A model generated the notes under the pieces. That model made no database searches, was not told where the DNA came from, and was given only the letters and a program-made list of their open reading frames with translations. Position numbers and translations under genes: made by a program. 40,329 nt of DNA from DASRUP01 sp036397395. Lineage in GTDB: Bacteria; Patescibacteriota; Minisyncoccia; Minisyncoccales; UBA10102. The stretch is taken from contig DASWIZ010000009.1 of assembly GCA_036397395.1 (NCBI GenBank), positions 1 through 40,329 of the forward strand. Reading direction: 5' to 3'. Shown piece by piece: positions 31,383 through 38,470 of the stretch; position 1 is the stretch's first letter; each line of letters starts with the position of its first letter.

Positions 31383-33017
31383 ATGAATGGTGAATTTGTA
31401 GAAATCGGCAACACTTTTATCGAAATACCCCTCGGCATAGGGGCTTTCGCAATATCCTCCCTCTTGGGCGTTCTTGTGTACCTCAACAACCCCAAAAGTT
31501 GGACAAACAGGCTTTTTCTGCTGCTAGCCATCATCATTAATGTCTACATTGTCGTAAACTTTCTTTCAATTCATCCTCCTATTAAAACGGCGGAAAACCA
31601 CCTCTTCTGGATCCGCTTTGTCATGTTTGTAACCTCGTTCATGGGGCTCATGCTTTTTCTTTTCGTTCATACATTCCCGCACGCCACAATTTCTCTCGCA
31701 AAGAAATACCTGTTCGCCCTGGGGCTCTTGACTTTAAGTTCAGCAGCTGCATCGCTTACTCCTCTTGTATTCTCCTCTATCCACTATCCTGGCGGAACCC
31801 CCACCCCTGTTCCCGGACCCGGAATCGCGCTCTTTTTTCTTAACTTTGTGGGACTTTTTTTCTTGAGTTTTGTAGTTTTGATCTATAAATATCTCAAAAC
31901 GCAAGGCGTTGAGAGGATTCAGCATCTACATTTACTGCTTGGGGTTATTTTATCTTTCTCCGGAATGGCAATTTTTACGGTAATATTTGTAGTTATTCTC
32001 AAAATTCCATTCTTTGTTTTTCTTGGCCCCGTGTTGCCTGTAATCCTAATGCTATTTATTTCCTACTCAATCATTAAATACCAATTTCTAGGTATAAAAG
32101 TTCTTGCTACTGAGGTTTTAACCACTATCCTTGCCATTATTACTCTTTCTGAGGCGTTAGTTTCTAATAGTATTAATGTTTTTCTTTTTCGAATTTTCGT
32201 TTTTGCTGCGGTACTGGGATTTGGGGTTTTGCTTATTCGGAGTGTACGAAAAGAGGTACAGCAACGGGAACAACTGGAAAAACTGTCGCAAGATTTGGCG
32301 GAGGCAAATCAGGAGTTAAAGCGGTTGGACAAGGCAAAGTCGGAGTTTGTGTCCATAGCATCGCATCAGCTACGCACGCCCTTAACCGCCATGAAAGGCT
32401 ATCTTTCGCTTTTGCTGGACGGTAGCTATGGCCAGATTGGCCAGGCTTTTAAAAAACCTATCCACAGCGTGTACGATTCAAACCAAAGGCTTATTCATTT
32501 GGTAAACGACTTGCTAAGCCTGTCGCGCATTGAGTCTGGGAAAATTAAGCTGGAGCCAGAACCAACAAATATACAAGAGGTTATCCAAAGCGTAATTGAC
32601 GAACTCAAGTTAAAAGCAGAACAGAAAAATCTTGAGCTTGTTTTCAAAGAGCCGGCACCGCCGCTTCCTGCGGCTATGCTTGATCCGGAGAAAATCCGAA
32701 ATGTTATTTTAAACCTTATTGATAACTCTATCCGGTACACCAGGCAGGGGAGTATTACTACCGGCATACAGCAGGCGGGTAAAGTGGTGCACATTACCAT
32801 TGCCGACACGGGCGAGGGCATGAACAAAGAAGAGCTGCAAAAATTGTTTCAAAGTTTTTCCAGGGGCCAGGCGGGCAAAGAGCTTTCCACCGAAGGCGCC
32901 GGACTTGGTTTGTACATTGCCCGCCAGTTTGTGGAAATGCACAAAGGTAAAATCTGGGCCGAGTCAAAGGGGAAAGGGGAGGGGAGCACCTTCCACATTG
33001 AACTCCCTGTAAGGTGA
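31383..33017 (+). CDS. Membrane sensor histidine kinase 1
   Basis: 544 residues. The N-terminal 285 residues form about eight membrane helices with short loops (a 7TM-like sensor). A coiled-coil linker (QQREQLEKLSQDLAEANQEL) leads to the HisKA domain with phospho-acceptor His328 (SIASHQLRTPLTAMKGYL). The ATPase domain has the N box (NVILNLIDNSIRYTRQ), G1 (ADTGEGMNKEE) and G2 (STEGAGLGLYIARQFVEMHKG). It would autophosphorylate and pass phosphate to a response regulator, but none is encoded nearby. Kinase 2 starts 1 nt after the stop, so both are one unit. Confidence 0.93.
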   Translation: MNGEFVEIGNTFIEIPLGIGAFAISSLLGVLVYLNNPKSWTNRLFLLLAIIINVYIVVNFLSIHPPIKTAENHLFWIRFVMFVTSFMGLMLFLFVHTFPHATISLAKKYLFALGLLTLSSAAASLTPLVFSSIHYPGGTPTPVPGPGIALFFLNFVGLFFLSFVVLIYKYLKTQGVERIQHLHLLLGVILSFSGMAIFTVIFVVILKIPFFVFLGPVLPVILMLFISYSIIKYQFLGIKVLATEVLTTILAIITLSEALVSNSINVFLFRIFVFAAVLGFGVLLIRSVRKEVQQREQLEKLSQDLAEANQELKRLDKAKSEFVSIASHQLRTPLTAMKGYLSLLLDGSYGQIGQAFKKPIHSVYDSNQRLIHLVNDLLSLSRIESGKIKLEPEPTNIQEVIQSVIDELKLKAEQKNLELVFKEPAPPLPAAMLDPEKIRNVILNLIDNSIRYTRQGSITTGIQQAGKVVHITIADTGEGMNKEELQKLFQSFSRGQAGKELSTEGAGLGLYIARQFVEMHKGKIWAESKGKGEGSTFHIELPVR

Positions 33018-33018
33018 T

Positions 33019-34674
33019 ATGGAAAACTTTTCTCTTGATTTCGGGCAAATAAGATTCTTAACATTTATTGTTGCTCTTATTATAAATTTTGGTTTGGCCT
33101 CCCTCCTCTTGCGATACGCCCAACAAAGCATACCTCATCGGTTTTTCTTCATCTTTCTTGCTACTCAAACTCTTTGGCTCATAGTCATGTACATATCCCT
33201 AGAAGTATCCGGGGATTATCTTTTATCGATGGCTAGGATATCAATATTTTTTGGAACCTTTCATGCGTTGTCTTTATTTCTCTTTGTTTATGCGCTTTGG
33301 AAGCACACAGTTTCAAAAAAGTTTTTCTTCTTTTTACTTGCCGTCGCCACGGTAGTTGCTGGGCTTAGCTTATCGCCATTTGTTTTTTCTCGCCTCGAAC
33401 TTAATGCGATGGGAGAGCCTGCCCCGCAAGCTGGCATTGGGATAATTGCCTTTGCGCTCTTTACTGGCTTTTGTGTATTTGGAGCATCCTATACGCTTAT
33501 CAAACAATATCTTTCTTCACAAGGTTTAGCAAAGACTCATTGGAGACACCTCATGTTCGGAATGGTTATAACCTATTCTCTTGTAATGTTTTTCGACGTG
33601 TTCTACTACAACGCTACTGGCAACCTCAACGTGATTCGTTTTAATCATTTATATGTTCTGCCTTTTCTTTTTTCTGCAAGCTACGTTCTTTTGCGACACC
33701 ACTTTCTTAACGTTAAAGTCTTAGCAACAGAACTATTTACCATCCTTATTATAGGAATCTCGATTGTGCAGCTAACATTTGTGCGCACGGCAACCGAGTT
33801 TTTGTTTAGTACAACGTTATTTATTCTACTAGTGATTTTTTCTTTTCTTTTAATCCGCAGCATGAATAGGGAAGTGCGCCATAGGGCGCGGGAAGCGGCG
33901 TATGAGGAGCTGCAAAAGCTGGACGCGGCAAAGTCCGAGTTTATTACCATTGCGTCGCATCAGCTACGCACGCCCTTGAGCGGACTTAAGGGGTATGTAT
34001 CTATGGCGCAAGAAGGGAGTTATGGCCAGCTTCCCGAAGAAATGCTGCGTGTGCTCGGCAATATGGGGCAAGCAACAGAACGCTTAATTTCGCTGGCAGA
34101 CAGCTTTTTAAATGTTTCCAGAATGCAGGCGGGAAGTATTGAACTTAATCGCCAGGAAACAAATATGGTTCCTTTTTTGGAAAGTATTGTGGAAGAAATG
34201 ATGCTGCGGGTAGAAAAAAAGAAGTTAAAAATAAAGTGGAATCCGCCAGTAGAGAACCTGCCTAAAATTTCCATAGACCAGGAAAAAATCCGCACGGTGC
34301 TTTTAGGAGTTTTGGATAACGCCATTCGATACACGAAAGAAGGATCCATTACCGTTTGTTTGAAAGCTAAAAAGAATAGGCCTGCCCACCGAAGCCTTGG
34401 CGAAGGTGGGGGAGTGGTGATTTCGGTTGCAGATACCGGAAAGGGGTTAACGCAAGAGGAACTCCAAGATGTTTTTACCAGCTTTAAGCGCGGGAAAACC
34501 GCCCAGGCCTTGTGGACCGAGGGCGTAGGCCTTTCGCTTTTTACCGCCAAACAGTTTGTAGAAGCTCACGCTGGCCGAATCTGGGCAGAAAGCAAGGGCA
34601 CGGGGCAGGGGAGTACGTTCTTCGTGGAGTTACCGATTGCCTCCGCATTTACGAACCGAAAGAAGATCAAGTGA
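33019..34674 (+). CDS. Membrane sensor histidine kinase 2 (tandem paralog)
   Basis: 551 residues with the same plan: about eight membrane helices over the first 285 residues, HisKA with His314 (TIASHQLRTPLSGLKGYV), N box (TVLLGVLDNAIRYTKEG), G1 (VADTGKGLTQEE) and G2 (WTEGVGLSLFTAKQFVEAHAG). Compared with kinase 1 it carries an extra stretch of about 12 residues (NRPAHRSLGEGG) before the G1 strand, coded by a palindromic element. The last residues (GSTFFVELPIASAFTNRKKIK) resemble the tail remnants found four times downstream. Membrane sensors differ in sequence, so the two may sense different cues or form a heterodimer. Confidence 0.93.
   Translation: MENFSLDFGQIRFLTFIVALIINFGLASLLLRYAQQSIPHRFFFIFLATQTLWLIVMYISLEVSGDYLLSMARISIFFGTFHALSLFLFVYALWKHTVSKKFFFFLLAVATVVAGLSLSPFVFSRLELNAMGEPAPQAGIGIIAFALFTGFCVFGASYTLIKQYLSSQGLAKTHWRHLMFGMVITYSLVMFFDVFYYNATGNLNVIRFNHLYVLPFLFSASYVLLRHHFLNVKVLATELFTILIIGISIVQLTFVRTATEFLFSTTLFILLVIFSFLLIRSMNREVRHRAREAAYEELQKLDAAKSEFITIASHQLRTPLSGLKGYVSMAQEGSYGQLPEEMLRVLGNMGQATERLISLADSFLNVSRMQAGSIELNRQETNMVPFLESIVEEMMLRVEKKKLKIKWNPPVENLPKISIDQEKIRTVLLGVLDNAIRYTKEGSITVCLKAKKNRPAHRSLGEGGGVVISVADTGKGLTQEELQDVFTSFKRGKTAQALWTEGVGLSLFTAKQFVEAHAGRIWAESKGTGQGSTFFVELPIASAFTNRKKIK
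34385..34410. repeat. Palindromic element inside kinase 2
   Basis: Imperfect palindrome with arms CCCACC (34385-34390) and GGTGGG (34405-34410) and inner GAAG/CGAA and CC-TT-GG pairs. It is in frame and absent from kinase 1. Confidence 0.65.
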
Positions 34675-34701
34675 ACTTTATGAAACCACTTGTCCAAAAA
34701 T

Positions 34702-34730
34702 AGAGAGGATCACAATCAGTGACCCTCTTA
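34702..34730. terminator. Hairpin between kinase 2 and the convergent gene pair
   Basis: AGAGAGGATCAC, 5-nt loop, GTGACCCTCTT with one mismatch. It could serve both directions. Confidence 0.5.
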
Positions 34731-34737
34731 GAGACGC

Positions 34738-35160
34738 TTAGGCAATTGTATGATCTTGGCGGAGAATGAGAACTTGCTCTTCGCCGCTTGACTCTTCCAG
34801 TTCTCTTCTCAATGCCCGAAAGTAACGTTGTGTTCCTCTCCAACGAGAGGCCAGCACGGTAATCATGTGATGCACATTTGTTTCGAGCGCGTTGCCACGA
34901 CGACCAATACCTTGAATCGGATTTTGGTTTGCCGTGCACCCACCGAAGTGGCGCACCAGCATATCCTGGAGTAACTCCTCGTCAAGGTTGGTACAAATGG
35001 TTTCTTGTGTCCCTTCAGCAGTTATCAAAAAACGAGGGAAGAATATTGTGAAAGACCATGCTTTACCTCTAAGACCACTATGTTCGAGCCACGGTATGCG
35101 GAGTCGTTGATCCGCCAAACGGTCTAATGAGCCAGGAGAGAAATCACGAATCCTTGGCAT
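34738..35160 (-). CDS. Hypothetical protein (second gene of a small operon)
   Basis: 140 residues, no family recognised. The sequence is soluble-looking, with hydrophobic strands (AWSFTIFFPRFLITAEG) and an Arg/Glu-rich C-terminal helix (YFRALRRELEESSGEE). The ATG at 35160 has a GGAGAGGA ribosome-binding site and lies within the end of the preceding gene (17-nt overlap), so the two are translationally coupled. The pair is inserted between kinase 2 and the first kinase-tail remnant. No function is proposed. Confidence 0.6.
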   Translation of the reverse strand: MPRIRDFSPGSLDRLADQRLRIPWLEHSGLRGKAWSFTIFFPRFLITAEGTQETICTNLDEELLQDMLVRHFGGCTANQNPIQGIGRRGNALETNVHHMITVLASRWRGTQRYFRALRRELEESSGEEQVLILRQDHTIA

Positions 35161-35359
35161 TTTCCTCTCCCTCGCCTCCTTCGATTTTACCTTCTCCTAA
35201 CAATGTAAATTGAACCTTTCTGGCGCGCAGTAAATTGGGCACCCGATCAGCCACTATAAATCGATTAGCAGGAGCACGGTGATATGTCTCTCCGGCATCG
35301 GATAGCACATCGATGGCCTGCACTCGATCCGCTTGACTGTCAATTTGAATTACTGGCAT
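35144..35359 (-). CDS. Hypothetical small protein (first gene of the operon)
   Basis: 71 residues, family unknown. It opens with MPVIQIDSQADRVQAIDVL and ends in an acidic tail (EGGEGEENAKDS). A good Shine-Dalgarno (GGAAGGAGT) precedes the ATG by a few bases. A protein made mostly of one small domain followed by a charged tail could be an adaptor or antitoxin-like partner of the 140-residue product, but nothing in the sequence proves this. Confidence 0.6.
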   Translation of the reverse strand: MPVIQIDSQADRVQAIDVLSDAGETYHRAPANRFIVADRVPNLLRARKVQFTLLGEGKIEGGEGEENAKDS

Positions 35360-35442
35360 AAATACTCCTTCCTTTTTTGCTGTGTATGCAATCCTAAATC
35401 ATACTATACAACTTCTAATAAATTTGTACAGCCCCAAACAAT

Positions 35443-35544
35443 GTCGCCAAACAATTCGTGGAGGCCCACGCCGGCAAAATCTGGGCAGAATCTCCTGGTT
35501 CAGAACGGGGAAGCACCTTTTTTGTGCAACTGCCGATAAAATAA
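35443..35544 (+). pseudogene. Histidine-kinase 3'-end remnant 1
   Basis: In-frame codons read VAKQFVEAHAGKIWAES, then RGSTFFVQLPIK and TAA, matching the C-terminal tail of kinase 2 from the G2-box helix to the stop. Upstream there is no kinase sequence, so only about the last 33 codons survive. Confidence 0.8.
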
Positions 35545-35573
35545 AGGAGGACTGTCCTCCTTAAAAAGGAGGT
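35544..35573 (+). promoter_or_regulatory. Hairpin next to a Shine-Dalgarno with alternative pairing
   Basis: AAGGAGGAC, T, GTCCTCCTT (35544-35562), followed 3 nt later by AAGGAGGT (35566-35573), the ribosome-binding site of the mini-ORF. CCTCCTT can pair with either AAGGAGG copy, so the structure could hide or expose the site. Confidence 0.5.
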
Positions 35574-35579
35574 AGCATC

Positions 35580-35588
35580 ATGACCTAA
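35580..35588 (+). promoter_or_regulatory. Two-codon mini-ORF (ATG ACC TAA) in the leader of the secreted-protein gene
   Basis: Preceded by AAGGAGGT at 6 nt and followed 56 nt later by the GTG start at 35645, which has its own AGGAGA site. Same codons as the mini-ORF at 23145. Confidence 0.6.
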
Positions 35589-35644
35589 TTAAAACAAACC
35601 CGTTCGGCAGGGAATGTCCAAATTTTCCAGCAGGAGACGAGAAA

Positions 35645-36127
35645 GTGTTCGCGAAAAAAAAGATCCTCGGATTGCCCATTTCAGTTGCGGTACTGGCCAC
35701 GATAATGTTCGCGGCCATGGTGACAGGAAATTCTGCAATTCCAACACCAGCGGAAGCTCATCCTGCACAGTATCATATCAGCAAGGGAGAATGGAAATCC
35801 TACTGGGTATACCCCAGCCCGGAACCCATAACAGTTTACTATCACCCTAAATATGGAGATGCCCCAACTCAACTAAAGGCGAACATAGGTTATTGGGTAT
35901 GGGGCACTGGTTTCCCTGATGTAACCATTGATATGTACGTATCGTCGGGAAACCCAGGAAGAGAAGGTTGGGTTTACCTACAAACGTTACGTATCAACGA
36001 GGCACGCCACGGTGATAAAAGTTTCCCTATGTGGTTGGATGGAGGGACCTACAGATTCGACATTAAACGCAAATGGGCTGTTGACTGGTCCTATGCCTCG
36101 ATCACTCTAGGTGTTAAATCCTACTGA
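35645..36127 (+). CDS. Secreted protein, likely beta-sandwich, unknown function
   Basis: 160 residues from a GTG start behind CAGGAGACGAGAAA. A Sec signal peptide (KKKILGLPISVAVLATIMFA) with probable cleavage after PAEA leaves about 122 mature residues rich in Trp and Tyr with alternating strand patterns (YWVWGTGFPDVTIDMYVSS, YRFDIKRKWAVDWSYASITL), suggestive of an Ig-like or carbohydrate-binding sandwich. It carries the mini-ORF leader. A truncated copy of its leader and signal peptide lies at 38227-38385, so this unit has been duplicated. A terminator follows. Confidence 0.65.
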   Translation: MFAKKKILGLPISVAVLATIMFAAMVTGNSAIPTPAEAHPAQYHISKGEWKSYWVYPSPEPITVYYHPKYGDAPTQLKANIGYWVWGTGFPDVTIDMYVSSGNPGREGWVYLQTLRINEARHGDKSFPMWLDGGTYRFDIKRKWAVDWSYASITLGVKSY

Positions 36128-36139
36128 CCGCGAGAAAAC

Positions 36140-36182
36140 GTGGAGAGCGTGCACGAAAAACACTCTCCACATTCCTTTTTTC
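36140..36182 (+). terminator. Terminator after the secreted-protein gene
   Basis: GTGGAGAG (36140-36147) pairs with CTCTCCAC (36163-36170), followed by ATTCCTTTTTTC. Confidence 0.7.
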
Positions 36183-36206
36183 ATTAAGGTATTATAGTAT
36201 AAAGCT

Positions 36207-36419
36207 ATGCCAAAACTTGTTATCATAAAAAACTATCCAACTCGGACAGAAGCTGAGATCGCCAAGCAGTTTCTAGAAAGTCAAGGAATTCAATGCGTCG
36301 TATCGGCAGATGATATGGGGGGAATGCGTCACGACCTTCTTATGGCAACAGGGGGCGCAAAACTTCTTTGTCGAGAAGAAGATCGCGAAAATGCATTTGA
36401 TCTGCTTAAATCAATATGA
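36207..36419 (+). CDS. DUF2007-like small protein
   Basis: 70 residues matching the DUF2007 pattern: a first strand (LVIIKNYPTRTEAEIAKQFLES), GIQCVVSADDMGG and a terminal EDRENAFDLLKSI helix. The domain has a ferredoxin-like fold and is sometimes annotated as a putative signal-transducing protein; its ligand is unknown. A TATAGT box (36193-36198) lies 8 nt before the ATG, so the mRNA is probably leaderless. Its stop overlaps the start of a 38-residue membrane protein. Confidence 0.75.
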   Translation: MPKLVIIKNYPTRTEAEIAKQFLESQGIQCVVSADDMGGMRHDLLMATGGAKLLCREEDRENAFDLLKSI

Positions 36420-36532
36420 ATAAAATCGATTGGAAAACGCTGTTCTTTGTTACGGGCACGATTTTCTTTGTCCTCTCCATTGCCCAAACTATCATTAGCT
36501 GGATAACCTTTTACTTCATGCGGCCATTTTAA
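36416..36532 (+). CDS. Tiny single-pass membrane protein (38 residues)
   Basis: The ATG overlaps the TGA of the DUF2007-like gene (ATGA), a strong sign of coupled translation. The product is one hydrophobic helix (LFFVTGTIFFVLSIAQTIIS) with a short aromatic tail ending FMRPF. It may anchor or regulate the DUF2007-like protein. No known family was recognised. Confidence 0.55.
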   Translation: MNKIDWKTLFFVTGTIFFVLSIAQTIISWITFYFMRPF

Positions 36533-36535
36533 TGC

Positions 36536-36570
36536 AATGGGTCCCATAGGGTGTGAAAGAAGGATTTGAG
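36536..36570 (-). pseudogene. 3'-end remnant of a TrmB-like gene
   Basis: On the minus strand the codons read LKSFFHTLWDP, matching the C-terminal LKSFFRALWDQI of the TrmB-like gene at 38748-39473. Only about 12 codons remain, abutting kinase remnant 2. Confidence 0.6.
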
Positions 36571-36571
36571 A

Positions 36572-36652
36572 ACCCACGCCGGCAAAATCTGGGCAGAATC
36601 AGAAGGTAAAGGGAAGGGGAGTACGTTCCATGTTGAACTTCCTGCAAGGTAG
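36572..36652 (+). pseudogene. Histidine-kinase 3'-end remnant 2
   Basis: Codons read THAGKIWAESEGKGKG, then STFHVELPAR and TAG, closely matching the end of kinase 1 (STFHIELPVR). About 26 codons survive. Confidence 0.8.
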
Positions 36653-36714
36653 CCCAGGGCTGTAATATAACCTCACGCCTGTTCCAATAACCTAGTTTGT
36701 TGCATAGTATGGGA

Positions 36715-37158
36715 ATGCGGATAACTTTAATACTCACCATCCTTCTTATCCTTGCAGGGGCTGTTGGGTTTGCGTACTACTATTCATCACAGAAAAGTTC
36801 TTCCCCTCCGACCGAATTTTCTGTTGAAGATTTAAATAGACGGTTGGAAATTTGCGAATCAATTCCTAATGGCACAACCCTTGAGGTAACTGAAACAACG
36901 AGAATGTTCATAAACCTGCCTGAAGATATTTACCCCTACGAGAGTCGAGAGTTTACCTCCGATGGGGCAACCGCAGGCATTATCACGAGCGGAGAGGGAT
37001 TGCCTCCACAAAACAGATCTATAGAAGAGTTTATGACAAATCGTTGCGTCACTCACTATTATGAATTCAATGGAGCGGGTACAGTTGACTTACGAGTTAA
37101 AAGTGCAGTCCCTAACGTGCCAGACTATACGGTGCACTTTCAGGTAGAGGGAGGATAA
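36715..37158 (+). CDS. Membrane-anchored hypothetical protein
   Basis: 147 residues: a membrane helix (ITLILTILLILAGAVGFAYY), a Ser/Pro linker and a small extracytoplasmic domain with two cysteines (LEICESIPNG and NRCVTHYY) that could form a disulfide. The ATG at 36715 is preferred over 36709 because a CATAGT box (36703-36708) then lies 6 nt upstream, as for many genes here. It lies between kinase remnants 2 and 3. No function is recognised. Confidence 0.6.
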   Translation: MRITLILTILLILAGAVGFAYYYSSQKSSSPPTEFSVEDLNRRLEICESIPNGTTLEVTETTRMFINLPEDIYPYESREFTSDGATAGIITSGEGLPPQNRSIEEFMTNRCVTHYYEFNGAGTVDLRVKSAVPNVPDYTVHFQVEGG

Positions 37159-37185
37159 ATCTGATTTCTCGCTACAGTAACTTCA

Positions 37186-37342
37186 ATGCGCGGCAAAACC
37201 GCCCAGGCCTTGTGGACCGAAGGCGTAGGGCTTTCGCTCTACACCGCCAAGCAGTTTGTGGAAGCCCCACGGCGGCAAAATCTGGGCAGAATCTCCGGGC
37301 CCAGAAAAAGGGACTACATTTTTCATGGAATTGACCTCTTGA
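37186..37342 (+). pseudogene. Histidine-kinase 3'-end remnant 3, frameshifted
   Basis: RGKTAQALWTEGVGLSLYTAKQ matches kinase 2 across the G2 box. At GAAGCCCCACGG (about 37260) one extra C shifts the frame; in the other frame the tail continues GGKIWAESPGPEKGTTFFME to TGA at 37340-37342. It is the longest remnant, about 52 codons. Confidence 0.85.
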
Positions 37343-37346
37343 CAGC

Positions 37347-37367
37347 TTGTAATACAAAATATTACAA
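37347..37367. promoter_or_regulatory. Operator-promoter of the RHH/PIN toxin-antitoxin pair
   Basis: Inverted repeat TTGTAATA, 5 nt, TATTACAA. It overlaps a promoter TTGACA (37339-37344), 17-bp spacer, TTACAA (37362-37367) ending 7 nt before the antitoxin ATG. This suits autorepression by the antitoxin. Confidence 0.7.
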
Positions 37368-37374
37368 TTGAAGC

Positions 37375-37629
37375 ATGCGTAAAGTAATCAACATATCTCT
37401 CCCCGAACATCTCTACCAGGAAATCGAGGAGGCGACAAAACAAAAAGGCTACGGAACCAAAAGTGAATTATTTCGCGCTGTTTGGACTGCATGGAAAGAA
37501 GGGCGGCTTGGAGAATCTGCAAGGAAGTTTGACGCCAAAAAGCTCTTGAGCAATGTTCGGCGGCACGCGGCAAAGGGCGGCCCCCGCGACCTTTCCGAGC
37601 AGCACGATCGCTACCTCTATGGCGAATGA
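37375..37629 (+). CDS. Ribbon-helix-helix antitoxin
   Basis: 84 residues. The first strand and two helices (VINISLPEHLYQEIEEATKQ, GTKSELFRAVWTAWKEGRL) are a clear RHH/MetJ-Arc DNA-binding domain. The C-terminal part (RRHAAKGGPRDLSEQHDRYL) would wrap the toxin. It overlaps the PIN gene by 11 nt. It probably dimerises on the TTGTAATA inverted repeat upstream and represses the pair. Confidence 0.88.
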   Translation: MRKVINISLPEHLYQEIEEATKQKGYGTKSELFRAVWTAWKEGRLGESARKFDAKKLLSNVRRHAAKGGPRDLSEQHDRYLYGE

Positions 37630-38065
37630 GCTCTTGGCCGATTCGGATTTTTTCATAGCGCTCTACAAGCGTGACGATACAAATCACGAAATGGCTGTTC
37701 GCCTACTCGAAACAATAGGGGAGAAGAACATGAGTATTATTCTCTCCGTATTTGCGTATTCTGAAATCACCACGGTGCTTCAGCGAATCGGAAAGGCAAC
37801 AGCCCGCAATTTCATGGAAGACGTGGAAACTTCGGGGGTACGAATTGTTCTGGCTACAGAAACCCTCTTTGAGAAAGCGAAGCACATTTTCCGCCAGCAA
37901 CGCTCAAAAAACGTTAGTTTCACCGACGCAGCCAATATCGCCCTTGCCAATATGCAGGGTTTCGACACTATCGTGAGTTTTGATAACGACTACAAAAAGA
38001 ACGGCCTCCGCCTTTTCCCCGATGTATTGCAAGAGAAAGAAAGCAATCATGCAACAGAAGAATAA
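37619..38065 (+). CDS. PIN-domain ribonuclease toxin
   Basis: 148 residues of the VapC-like PIN fold with the acidic metal-binding residues: ADSDFFIALYKRDD near the N-terminus, VFAYSEITTVL (Glu), SFTDAANIALA (Asp) and IVSFDNDYKK (Asp) in order. Such toxins cleave RNA, often tRNA or rRNA, when the antitoxin is degraded. The ATG at 37619 lies within the antitoxin gene, the usual coupled arrangement. Confidence 0.88.
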   Translation: MANELLADSDFFIALYKRDDTNHEMAVRLLETIGEKNMSIILSVFAYSEITTVLQRIGKATARNFMEDVETSGVRIVLATETLFEKAKHIFRQQRSKNVSFTDAANIALANMQGFDTIVSFDNDYKKNGLRLFPDVLQEKESNHATEE

Positions 38066-38066
38066 T

Positions 38067-38108
38067 AGGCAGAGGAGTACGTTTTATGTGGGTTTACCTA
38101 CTGTTTAG
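38067..38108 (+). pseudogene. Histidine-kinase 3'-end remnant 4
   Basis: RQRSTFYVGLPTV and TAG, matching the GSTFFVELPI end of kinase 2 over about 13 codons. It starts 2 bases after the PIN gene stop. Confidence 0.55.
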
Positions 38109-38166
38109 CCACACCGACACTTATGTTTATTTAATTTATATTGTGGATAACTTTTGTTGGAGTATA

Positions 38167-38195
38167 TTGACAACATATCTCGGCTGGCGTATTTT
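38167..38195 (+). promoter_or_regulatory. Promoter upstream of the truncated secreted-protein copy
   Basis: TTGACA (38167-38172), 17-bp spacer, TATTTT (38190-38195). The surrounding ATTGACAACA recurs at 23074. Confidence 0.55.
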
Positions 38196-38226
38196 GAAAG
38201 TAGATCATTCTAAAGAGGTGAACGTC

Positions 38227-38235
38227 ATGATATAG
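38227..38235 (+). promoter_or_regulatory. Two-codon mini-ORF (ATG ATA TAG)
   Basis: Preceded by AAGAGGTG (38213-38220) at 6 nt. The TTG start of the truncated gene lies 60 nt downstream. The codons equal those of the lambda bar minigenes (AUG AUA stop). Confidence 0.55.
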
Positions 38236-38295
38236 CGGATGCAGCGCAATGAAGTAGGGGATTCAGAAATTCAGGAGCAGGAAGGAGACGAGAAA

Positions 38296-38385
38296 TTGTT
38301 CGCGAAAAAGCTTTTCATCCCTGGGATTCTCCTTCTATGCTTATCGTTCTCAATGGGCGTTGGCGATTTCACGTACAATGTGTAG
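38296..38385 (+). pseudogene. Truncated copy of the secreted-protein gene (signal peptide only)
   Basis: A TTG start behind GAAGGAGACGAGAAA reads MFAKKLFIPGILLLCLSFS and stops at TAG after 29 codons. Leader and first codons match those of the gene at 35645 (GACGAGAAA, then TTCGCGAAAAA), but the mature domain is missing. Either a decayed duplicate or a 29-residue secreted peptide. Confidence 0.6.
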
Positions 38386-38430
38386 CAGGCTTAAGCGCCT
38401 TTACGCTGTCTATTAAATAGAGGGGTCTAG

Positions 38431-38470
38431 CCGGATAGCGCCACGAATCTACGCGCTACCCGGTTTTCCT
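38431..38470. terminator. Hairpin overlapping the end of the minus-strand membrane gene
   Basis: CCGGATAGCGC pairs with GCGCTACCCGG (one mismatch), followed on the plus strand by TTTTCCTTTT. Confidence 0.6.

Noticed and set aside
35443..38108. Kinase tail pieces as small functional genes
   Set aside because: They lack start codons and ribosome-binding sites in frame, begin at different points of the same domain, and one is frameshifted, so they are better read as remnants.
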